From the NCBI GenBank assembly GCA_002328825.1, contig DCWI01000107.1:1-30009 (forward strand): a stretch of DNA of 30,009 bases. Reading direction: 5' to 3'. This document shows, piece by piece, positions 23,669-30,009 of this stretch. Position 1 is the first letter of the stretch; the number at the start of each line of letters is the position of its first letter. The translations under genes were made by a program, and so were the position numbers. Source of the stretch: Nitrospiraceae bacterium UBA2166. Its GTDB lineage: Bacteria; Nitrospirota; Nitrospiria; Nitrospirales; UBA2166. Below the pieces are notes generated by a model, which made no database searches, was not told the origin of the DNA, and saw only the letters and a program-made list of their open reading frames with translations.

Positions 23669-25468
23669 TCACAACGTGTCATACTGAGCACGTGCAATCT
23701 TTTCCTTGCCTCGATGAAACATGGTGCTAGGAGTCCCCTCTTCCACCACACAACCATGATCGAGTCTATACACTCGATCACTATGCGCCACAGTACTAAC
23801 ACGATGCGCGACAATCAGAATAGTCTTGCTTCCCTGAAGCGCTGTTACAGCTTGCATTACTCCACCCTCAGTATCAGTGTCGAGTGCGCTAGTAGCTTCA
23901 TCAAGCACCAGCACGGCAGGCTCATGGTACAGTGCCCTAGCAATGCCAATACGCTGACGCTGCCCACCTGACAACCGAATGCCTCGCTCACCTACCAAAG
24001 TCTCCAAGCCTCGAGGCAGGCTATCAATAAACTCTTCCAATTGCGCGGATTGGATCGCATGCTTTACAGCAGCGTCGTCAATCTGCTTGCTGGACAGTCC
24101 AAATGCGACATTACGCCTTAGAGTGTCATCCGTGAGATAAATGGACTGTGACACATAGCCAATTTGGTTCTGCCAAGCACGCAAATCCTCTTGAATGTCC
24201 TTCCCATCCACCATGACCTTTCCAGAGTTAGGGGTAAGCAACCCTAGGATTACATCCACCAAGGTGCTCTTACCCGCTCCACTTTGCCCAATAAACCCCA
24301 CGGTTTCACCTTTTTTTATGGTAAGCAGCAATCCGTTGAGCGCTGATTCCGACGCACCAGGATAGGCATAACTGATGTCACAGAGTTGAATGTTAGTTTG
24401 GAGAATTGCAGTACTCTTTGTTTTTGTGACAAATTCTGGTGCATCAAGTTGAAATTCAACTAACATGGTATCGATCGCCGGCCGGCTATATCGAAGACTT
24501 TGGACAGACCCCAGCACCCGACTCACCGATGGCATCAGCCGAAACGCAGCTGCAGCAAAGAGCCCAAGTGTAGAAATGATGCTCGCTGCAACACGTCCTT
24601 GGGCCAACATGGTCAACACCAAAATGGCCAAACCCGCTACGGCAAGCAGTTCAATCCACAAGCGAGGGAGTGCTTGTAGTGTGGCCTGGTATCTACTGAC
24701 CTTAGCACCTTGGGTGTTGTGTGTACGATATTGCTCGATGAAGTCACTCTCACGGCCGAGCAATTTAACATCTTTCGCACCACCCAGCCCCTGCATTAGA
24801 TGTTGAGTGGATAGCCCCGCATGATACATACGCAACTCACCCCAACGTAAAATATAGCGCCGAGTAATGTGATGAAAACTCAACGCAGCAACGCCTAGGA
24901 CTAACGTAACAATTAGCGCACCTACTGGTTCGACCATAAGCAATAGTGCCGTAATTCCAACAAGTACTAGGCATTCAGTCAACAACGTCATACCCTGGAG
25001 AATCGCGTTCCTAAACACGCCAACTTCACTAGTAGCATTTCGAATCAACTGTGCCGAGTTACGTTGTAGATGAAACGTATAAGGCTGCCGCAGGTAGGTG
25101 GTAAATAGTCGCTGCGAGACCTGCACCAACACATCGTTAGCAAAACGCTGCTGCATCCACGTAAAGTAAGCGAGAAACACGTTCTTGCAAAGATAAATCC
25201 CCACCAGTGCCACCATTCCTCCTGTAATGAGTTGGACCTGAGTGGGGTTTCCCAACATGTGCAACACAGGTTGGACCTTCGGGTAATTTCCAGCAAGATC
25301 CTCTTGAACAAGCAACGCAATAACGGGAATGACTAACCCAATACCAAGAGTTTCCAGTGCCATACTAATACCCATAAGCCCCAATAGCACCAACGTACTC
25401 TTGCGCTGTGCAGAGGTGAGCAACATCCAGACTTTAGCAAAGACACTTATCCTCATTTTTGTCGACAT
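23669..25468 (-). CDS. ABC exporter, fused membrane and ATPase domains (PglK/MsbA-like)
   Basis: A half-transporter of about 599 aa that should act as a homodimer in the inner membrane. Residues 1-330 hold about six hydrophobic helices, with TLGIGLVIPVIALLV as the first ones and KLLGRE in a coupling-helix region. The ATPase domain has GQSGAGKST (Walker A, about 394-402), LSGGQRQR (signature, about 499-506), VLVLDEATSALD (Walker B) and the H-loop VAHRVST. The overall layout fits lipid-linked oligosaccharide flippases such as PglK, so it may flip the glycan made here. GTG 25501 and ATG 25456 are alternative starts. Codon use looks somewhat more GC-rich than its neighbours, by eye only. Confidence 0.9.
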   Translation of the reverse strand: MSTKMRISVFAKVWMLLTSAQRKSTLVLLGLMGISMALETLGIGLVIPVIALLVQEDLAGNYPKVQPVLHMLGNPTQVQLITGGMVALVGIYLCKNVFLAYFTWMQQRFANDVLVQVSQRLFTTYLRQPYTFHLQRNSAQLIRNATSEVGVFRNAILQGMTLLTECLVLVGITALLLMVEPVGALIVTLVLGVAALSFHHITRRYILRWGELRMYHAGLSTQHLMQGLGGAKDVKLLGRESDFIEQYRTHNTQGAKVSRYQATLQALPRLWIELLAVAGLAILVLTMLAQGRVAASIISTLGLFAAAAFRLMPSVSRVLGSVQSLRYSRPAIDTMLVEFQLDAPEFVTKTKSTAILQTNIQLCDISYAYPGASESALNGLLLTIKKGETVGFIGQSGAGKSTLVDVILGLLTPNSGKVMVDGKDIQEDLRAWQNQIGYVSQSIYLTDDTLRRNVAFGLSSKQIDDAAVKHAIQSAQLEEFIDSLPRGLETLVGERGIRLSGGQRQRIGIARALYHEPAVLVLDEATSALDTDTEGGVMQAVTALQGSKTILIVAHRVSTVAHSDRVYRLDHGCVVEEGTPSTMFHRGKEKIARAQYDTL

Positions 25469-25677
25469 GTTGCTCGTACTCGTCAGACCATACTTATTCA
25501 CTTTGCAGAAAAAGACATCTCTCGAAAAATCAACACCTCAGCTCCCAGCACACACACGACAGCACAAGTAGCTTTAACATCGACATATTAATTGGCTACA
25601 CCTATACATACATGGTCCATATGAAAAACCTTGAACCATATATAACCGCAAAAAGGTGAACAATAGGTGGAGTCCTA

Positions 25678-27738
25678 TTATCGTGGAAATGCCTCCCTCA
25701 TACCGCCATCAACAGGAATCATCGCACCAGTAGTTTTCGAAGTGAGATCTGATGCAAAAAACAACACCGCTTCAGCCACATCCCGAGCTGAAATTTTCAC
25801 TTGCAACAGATTCCGTTCACTACAGTAATGTTCAAGATCACTAACTCGTATACCGTAAGCCTTGGCACGCGCATTGCGAAGTTCATCAGACCAAAGATCG
25901 GAACCTTCAAACACGCCATCAGGATTTACCATATTCACTCTCACCCCAAACTCTCCTCCTTCAATAGCTAGGATACGAGACAATTGAGCCTGAGCAGCCT
26001 TCGAAGCTGAATATGCCCCAAAGTCTTTTCCAGGTGCAAGAATATTCTTCGTCGCCACCACCACGACGTTGCCACCAATACCCTGATTCTTAAAAACCCG
26101 CATTACTTCACGACACACGAGAAAATGTCCAGTAGAATTAACGGCAAAACTATCTACCCAATCATTTAATTTGATATTGGAGATCGGAGCACTCCGCGCA
26201 ATCCCAGCATTAGAAACCATAATGTCAAGGCCGCCAAAGGCCAATATTGCCCTTTGAACTCCCGCCACAACGCTTTTTTCATCAGAAACATCCATTGGAA
26301 TAGCAACAGAGTTTTCCTCCCCAGCTTTCTTGTTGAGTTCAGAAACGATTGCACACAGCTTTCGCTCATTCACATCAGTGAGAACAACAGAAGCCCCTGC
26401 CAACACAAGCCGCTCAGCAATAGATCGACCAATTGCTCCAGCAGCACCAGTGACAAGCGCAATTCGGCGGGAAAGCTCCTTCTCAGGAGGCGCCAAAGTA
26501 AGTTTATAGTTTTCCATCGGCCAATATTCAAAATCACACATCTCTTTGGAGGAAATTGAGGCATAGGAATCAATGGCTGACGCAGCAAGAATGACATTCA
26601 TTGTATGGCAATATAAATCATGCGCAATTCGTGCTGCACGCCGATCCTTTCCCGTCGTGAAAAGGCCAACGCCAGGAACGAGAATGATCCGAGGGGTGGG
26701 ATCTAACATCGTTACTCCAGATGATTTATACCGTTTGAAATATTTAATATATTCTTTTTCGTAATTGCCTACAGCTTTCTTGACAATCTGGCCAATTCCT
26801 CTTGCGGTGGATTCTTTTTGGAGCTGTAAAAAAAGAGGCTTAGGCTTCGTATGAATAAGATGATCTGGCGTAAATGGCCCGATCTGGGAGAGCTGTTGCG
26901 CTCTAGGATCATCAATGAACGCCATCACCGAATCGCTACCATCGTACGTAATTAGCATTCGCTTATACTTGCTAATAGCCCCTCGAAGAACTGGCAACAA
27001 TTGCACGGCACGAGATCGTCGCGTGCCAAGCAATCGAATTCCTTCTCTCCGCGGATGTTTGCTCGATGAACCTCTGATTCTCCCACTTATGAAACGCTCC
27101 GATTCGGAAACCATTTTGATTGTCTTTAAATATGCCGATCTAGGTGAATCCCCCCATGTGACCAAACCATGTTTATCAAGAATAATAGCGCGAAGCTTGG
27201 GATACTGCCGGTAAGTTTCACCAACCTGTTTTGCCAACAAAAACCCTGGCCGTATATACGGAATGACCGCTACATCATCCCCATAGATAGTTTGTATCAG
27301 CTTGAAGCTATCCGACGTATCTGTAAGAGTACAAATAGCATCCGCATGAGTATGATACACATGAGGTGGCGGAAGAAAAGCATGCAACAGCGTCTCAATA
27401 GATGGCTTGGGCGCAGTTGCATCTAAAACGCATTTGGCTTGATACGCGACCATGTCCTCATCAAACATTTCCTTCCGGTTCCAAAGAGCAAGTAATTCGT
27501 CCAGCCGAAGAGGCGTAAATTGCTTTGAGGTTATCGTCCGCATATCTGAACCACTCCCTTTGATCCAGAGCACTCGAACTTTGCGTCCTACATGATCTAA
27601 TATTTCACCCTTCATGGACGAGTTCCCGCCTCCCCAAAGAACCAAATCTTGGTTTGACCCGATCGTTTGGCTGGCATAGACCAGAAGATCCACCCCCTTG
27701 AACGTTTCAGCAACCTCATTTGACCACTGACTTCTCAT
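25678..27738 (-). CDS. Bifunctional class II aldolase / short-chain dehydrogenase (RhaD-SDR type)
   Basis: A 686 aa two-domain enzyme. Residues 1 to about 400 are a class II (zinc) aldolase of the rhamnulose-1-phosphate type: LWGGGNSSMKG, IKGSGSDM, HVYHTHADA (metal histidines 129 and 131) and KHGLVTWG (the next histidine). Residues about 425-686 are an SDR with TGAAGAIGRSIAERL, SNAG and YSASK, ending VDGGMREAFPR. Proteins of this build cleave a deoxyketose phosphate and oxidise the resulting aldehyde in sugar breakdown. In a glycan locus it may run in the direction of synthesis or recycle a side product; this is open. ATG 27738 has GAGG just upstream. Confidence 0.9.
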   Translation of the reverse strand: MRSQWSNEVAETFKGVDLLVYASQTIGSNQDLVLWGGGNSSMKGEILDHVGRKVRVLWIKGSGSDMRTITSKQFTPLRLDELLALWNRKEMFDEDMVAYQAKCVLDATAPKPSIETLLHAFLPPPHVYHTHADAICTLTDTSDSFKLIQTIYGDDVAVIPYIRPGFLLAKQVGETYRQYPKLRAIILDKHGLVTWGDSPRSAYLKTIKMVSESERFISGRIRGSSSKHPRREGIRLLGTRRSRAVQLLPVLRGAISKYKRMLITYDGSDSVMAFIDDPRAQQLSQIGPFTPDHLIHTKPKPLFLQLQKESTARGIGQIVKKAVGNYEKEYIKYFKRYKSSGVTMLDPTPRIILVPGVGLFTTGKDRRAARIAHDLYCHTMNVILAASAIDSYASISSKEMCDFEYWPMENYKLTLAPPEKELSRRIALVTGAAGAIGRSIAERLVLAGASVVLTDVNERKLCAIVSELNKKAGEENSVAIPMDVSDEKSVVAGVQRAILAFGGLDIMVSNAGIARSAPISNIKLNDWVDSFAVNSTGHFLVCREVMRVFKNQGIGGNVVVVATKNILAPGKDFGAYSASKAAQAQLSRILAIEGGEFGVRVNMVNPDGVFEGSDLWSDELRNARAKAYGIRVSDLEHYCSERNLLQVKISARDVAEAVLFFASDLTSKTTGAMIPVDGGMREAFPR

Positions 27739-27763
27739 AGCAACCTCACTGATCTATACGCCA

Positions 27764-27889
27764 CTACCACGGAAAGGTCCTCATAGTTTTCACTCTCCAC
27801 ACAGAGAACCTCTTCCCCCCCAACAATATTCTTGTCATCGCATGACCACACTCTGCAGACATCATAAAAATTGGGCCTTTAAAAACCAT
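27764..27889 (-). pseudogene. Possible relic of a sulfotransferase N-terminus (41 codons)
   Basis: A short open frame from ATG 27889. The first residues, KGPIFMMSAECGHAMTRILL, resemble the beta-strand and phosphate loop that open many sulfotransferases (PIFxxSxxRSGSxxLxxxL), but the RSG of the loop is lost. The frame runs into unrelated sequence and stops at 27764. AGGA precedes the ATG by only three bases. The match rests on about 15 residues, so the call is tentative. Confidence 0.25.
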
Positions 27890-27927
27890 CAATCCTGAAG
27901 CTTTTGCTGGGCATTACCTCTAGCCGA

Positions 27928-29157
27928 CTAGGCTGCCCAATGAAAATCATCCTGAATCCCACTGGAAACCCACTTTGCGAAAGCAAGAGCAGAGGTCATT
28001 CCCGGAGAAACAACATTGAGAATGTGAATGGATCGTGGAGTTGCTTCAACAACAAGATCTTCGACAAGACGTCCATCACGGTTGATAAGTTGCGGCCGAA
28101 TCCCCACACGCCGATCGAGTGTAAGATCCTGCGGATGTAGCCCAGAAACAAGACGACTCGCTTCTTTAAAAAAATGTTTTTTACTACATGAATGTCGCAA
28201 TTCGTTCCATGCGATCCCAATCAACTTCTGATTGCGCAGCAACGCATTCCAGAGTCCTCTATGACACATCATTTCTCCCATATCCTTGGAGTTGATCGCA
28301 AACCTGTTGTACGCCTCACGCCCAAAGGCTGGAACAGCATTTGGGCCAATCAGCACTAACCCGGTAATGGTTCTAGTTATGTGCACACCCAAAAATGGAA
28401 CTAACTCGTTAGGAACTGGATACACCATCGAGTTTACAACTTTTTCATCACCACAATTGACGACAAAGTATTCGCCTCGAAACGGCACCACCATATAGTT
28501 TTGTGCAAGTCCCATCGTGTGAGCTAAACGATCTGCATAAAGCCCTGCACAGTTGATCATCAATTGAGCTGAAAAATGGTGCCCTTTAGTATATAAGGTG
28601 ATCCCCTGAGCGCACTCTTTAATCTTCACGACTTCCTTGCCCAGTGCCACAGTAACTCCCAATTGACTCGCGTCATTTGCCAAAGCCTGTGTTAATGCAA
28701 CAGAATCTACGATGGCTCCAGTGGGAGAAAACAGCGCCGAAACACCTTTAACATGAGGCTCCTGCTCACGCACGTCTTCCATGGACAATACCTTGATCCC
28801 AGGAACTCCATTCTCATCACCTCTCCGCTTCAATGCATAAAGAGCTGGGACCTGACTCTCATCCAAAGCCACCACATAGGTACCGACCTGCTCATATGGA
28901 ATCTTCCTCTCCTTGCACAACTCCCTAATTGCCTTGCTCCCTTCAACACAAAGCTTCGCCTTCAAGGTCCCAGGTGTTGGGTTAAACCCAGAATGCACAA
29001 CACCACTATTCCTCCCGCTAGTATGAAATCCAACAGATTCTTCCTTCTCCAAAAGAAGAATAGATCCAAAACGTTTGCCAAGTTCACGCGCGATCGCACA
29101 CCCTATGATTCCACCTCCAATAACCGCAATGTCGTACAAAACGTTGTCACGAATCAT
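27928..29157 (-). CDS. lhgO: FAD-dependent oxidoreductase, L-2-hydroxyglutarate oxidase (LhgO) family
   Basis: A 409 aa DAO-family flavoprotein. DIAVIGGGIIGCAIAREL at 9-26 is the dinucleotide fold, followed by LLLEKEESVGFHTSGRNSG, the FAD segment typical of LhgO/YgaF. VPFRGEYFVV and the late GIRPQLINRDGRLVEDL are also family features. LhgO oxidises L-2-hydroxyglutarate and passes electrons to the quinone pool at the inner membrane. In a polysaccharide locus it may act on another hydroxy acid, for instance a by-product of the neighbouring aldolase-dehydrogenase. ATG 29157 has no strong ribosome site; a short frame with a good site lies 39 bases upstream. Confidence 0.85.
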   Translation of the reverse strand: MIRDNVLYDIAVIGGGIIGCAIARELGKRFGSILLLEKEESVGFHTSGRNSGVVHSGFNPTPGTLKAKLCVEGSKAIRELCKERKIPYEQVGTYVVALDESQVPALYALKRRGDENGVPGIKVLSMEDVREQEPHVKGVSALFSPTGAIVDSVALTQALANDASQLGVTVALGKEVVKIKECAQGITLYTKGHHFSAQLMINCAGLYADRLAHTMGLAQNYMVVPFRGEYFVVNCGDEKVVNSMVYPVPNELVPFLGVHITRTITGLVLIGPNAVPAFGREAYNRFAINSKDMGEMMCHRGLWNALLRNQKLIGIAWNELRHSCSKKHFFKEASRLVSGLHPQDLTLDRRVGIRPQLINRDGRLVEDLVVEATPRSIHILNVVSPGMTSALAFAKWVSSGIQDDFHWAA

Positions 29158-29196
29158 GCGAGACAGGCCACCATAGTATTTTGTACTCCAAACACC

Positions 29197-29253
29197 TCAT
29201 TTATTCCTTACTAGTTCTGCAGTCTTCTCTAATAATTCATTAGGCGATTTCAT
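29197..29253 (-). CDS. 18-codon ORF with strong ribosome site upstream of lhgO
   Basis: ATG 29253 is preceded by AGGAG at an ideal six-base spacing. The frame encodes MKSPNELLEKTAELVRNK and ends in TGA 39 bases before the lhgO start. It may be a leader peptide, or the intact 5' end of a gene whose body was deleted; the peptide looks like a normal helical N-terminus. No family assigned. Confidence 0.35.
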   Translation of the reverse strand: MKSPNELLEKTAELVRNK

Positions 29254-29302
29254 CAAAAACTCCTGGCAGTTCCCTGCAGTCATTTGCTACGAACATGTCA
29301 TT

Positions 29303-29320
29303 TTTCATGAAAACATGAAA
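29303..29320. other. AT-rich inverted repeat in spacer
   Basis: TTTCATG and its exact reverse complement, separated by AAAA. The stem is too AT-rich and lacks a U-run for a classical terminator; it could be an operator half-site pair or a weak mRNA structure downstream of the SIS isomerase gene. Confidence 0.3.
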
Positions 29321-29463
29321 TGTTGTCGTTCGGGCATAACGCAAGTACTTCAAACCTTGCCTAACACCTCCGCCACAAAGAGCTATCGGCACAAAACAAC
29401 CCCTCTTTTACATATCGTAATCGCACCAGTTACATCCGACCTCCCTACGAAAGAAGACGTCCC

Positions 29464-30009
29464 TCAAGATGCCGGATACTCCGCACTTCCAATAATCAAA
29501 TCGCATACCGCTAAAAGCCATATCTGATGAGTCATTTCAACAATGTTGTAGGCTCGGCTATCAACCCAAAAATTCAGGCCCCCTCTCATTTTCAACGGGT
29601 TATCGGAAACAAATCCGGTGAACGTCACCACCACATGATCATTATTTCGTGCGTAGTCAGCTGCTTTCAGCATGTTAATAGATTTACCACTCGAGCTAAT
29701 CAGTACTACCAAATCACCCTCATCAGCATACAGTTCGAGTGCCTTCTCAATCCATCGTTCGTAACCATAGTCGTTTGACAAACAGGTAACGAGAGAGGTC
29801 TCATTAAAATTAGCGCAGCGAATGCGTGCATTTTTGGCAAAGTCTACGGCGCAGTGACTCGCAATGGCAGCGCTCCCTCCATTTCCAGCAATAATGACCT
29901 TTTTTCCACATGCATGAGTCCCACTCATGAGCTCTTTTAATTCGACAAGTTTCTTGTTCACGTCAGTCTCAAAAATGGACTGCCGATAACGATTGAAATA
30001 GTCAACTAA
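29464..30009 (-). CDS. gmhA: SIS-domain sugar-phosphate isomerase, GmhA-like, 5' end beyond window
   Basis: Sedoheptulose-7-phosphate isomerase family. A GTG at 29961 gives a 165 aa frame, but the frame stays open to the window edge and the added residues (DYFNRYRQSIFETD) match the usual N-terminal helix of GmhA-like proteins. The gene is therefore 5'-truncated by the window, not started at GTG. IIAGNGGSAAIASHCAVDF is the phosphate loop, LSNDYGYE and LISSSGKSINML are further SIS motifs, and AYNIVEMTHQIW carries the C-terminal E-x-x-H pair. It would convert sedoheptulose 7-phosphate to a heptose 7-phosphate for the HddC-like transferase. A relic of a related isomerase lies at 10051-10254. Confidence 0.85.
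   Translation of the reverse strand, partial: LVDYFNRYRQSIFETDVNKKLVELKELMSGTHACGKKVIIAGNGGSAAIASHCAVDFAKNARIRCANFNETSLVTCLSNDYGYERWIEKALELYADEGDLVVLISSSGKSINMLKAADYARNNDHVVVTFTGFVSDNPLKMRGGLNFWVDSRAYNIVEMTHQIWLLAVCDLIIGSAEYPAS

Larger units (their letters stand above)
29158..29463. other. 306-base spacer between SIS isomerase and lhgO genes
   Basis: Holds an AT-rich hairpin at 29303-29320 and an 18-codon frame with a good ribosome site at 29197-29253, both listed separately. No other gene or clear promoter was recognised. Confidence 0.45.

Noticed and set aside
28753..29214. Plus-strand open frame of 153 codons opposite lhgO
   Set aside because: Antisense to a clear FAD-oxidoreductase gene; low-quality composition and no ribosome site considered convincing.
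29464..29961. GTG at 29961 as the start of the SIS isomerase
   Set aside because: The frame continues open to the window edge, and the extra residues match the family's N-terminal helix.
1..30009. CRISPR array, tRNA, rRNA, IS element or phage genes
   Set aside because: No repeat-spacer pattern, no transposase or integrase-like protein and no RNA-gene-like sequence was seen on either strand.

Overview
The window is a single-strand surface-glycan biosynthesis locus. Every gene I can support lies on the minus strand, so transcription runs from the right edge towards position 1. The content (sialic-acid-type sugar synthesis, heptose synthesis, a PglK/MsbA-like ABC exporter, a sulfotransferase-like protein) fits a Gram-negative bacterium building an O-antigen, capsule or glycoprotein glycan. 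Base composition looks moderately AT-leaning by eye (not computed). Nothing fixes the phylum. I saw no rRNA, tRNA, CRISPR array, insertion sequence or phage gene.

Layout in transcription order. (1) 30009-21693, heptose-type module: a GmhA-like SIS isomerase (its 5' end lies outside the window), an LhgO-like FAD oxidoreductase, a class II aldolase-SDR fusion, an ABC exporter, a NAD-dependent epimerase and an HddC-like nucleotidyltransferase. (2) 21141-14809, deoxysugar module: a DegT-fold enzyme whose PLP lysine is replaced by histidine (ColD-like), an E1 alpha/beta thiamine-diphosphate enzyme pair, a decayed epimerase pseudogene, an intact epimerase and the only glycosyltransferase of the window. 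(3) 14487-10640, cyclase module: Gfo/Idh oxidoreductase, SDR, a 3-dehydroquinate-synthase-like sugar-phosphate cyclase and a second Gfo/Idh oxidoreductase. (4) 10254-10051, a C-terminal relic of a second SIS isomerase. (5) 10000-2861, CMP-sugar module: YhcH-like protein, a cytidylyltransferase-cupin fusion, SDR, Gfo/Idh, NeuA, Gfo/Idh, P-loop sulfotransferase-like protein and an SDR that lacks its catalytic tyrosine. (6) 2587-1, NeuB, NeuC and the start of a FemAB/GNAT-like acyltransferase.

How it may work together. NeuC, NeuB and NeuA can make and activate a nonulosonic acid, and the acyltransferase may N-acylate it. The SIS isomerase, HddC-like transferase and epimerase can make a nucleotide-activated heptose. 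The ColD-like enzyme and E1 alpha/beta pair suggest a 3-deoxy sugar, possibly given a carbon branch by the thiamine enzyme. The cyclase block suggests a carbocyclic or otherwise unusual sugar. The ABC exporter could flip the lipid-linked product. Many stop/start overlaps (ATGA type) and short gaps point to a few long operons. Gene relics in the gaps show that the locus has been assembled and trimmed repeatedly.
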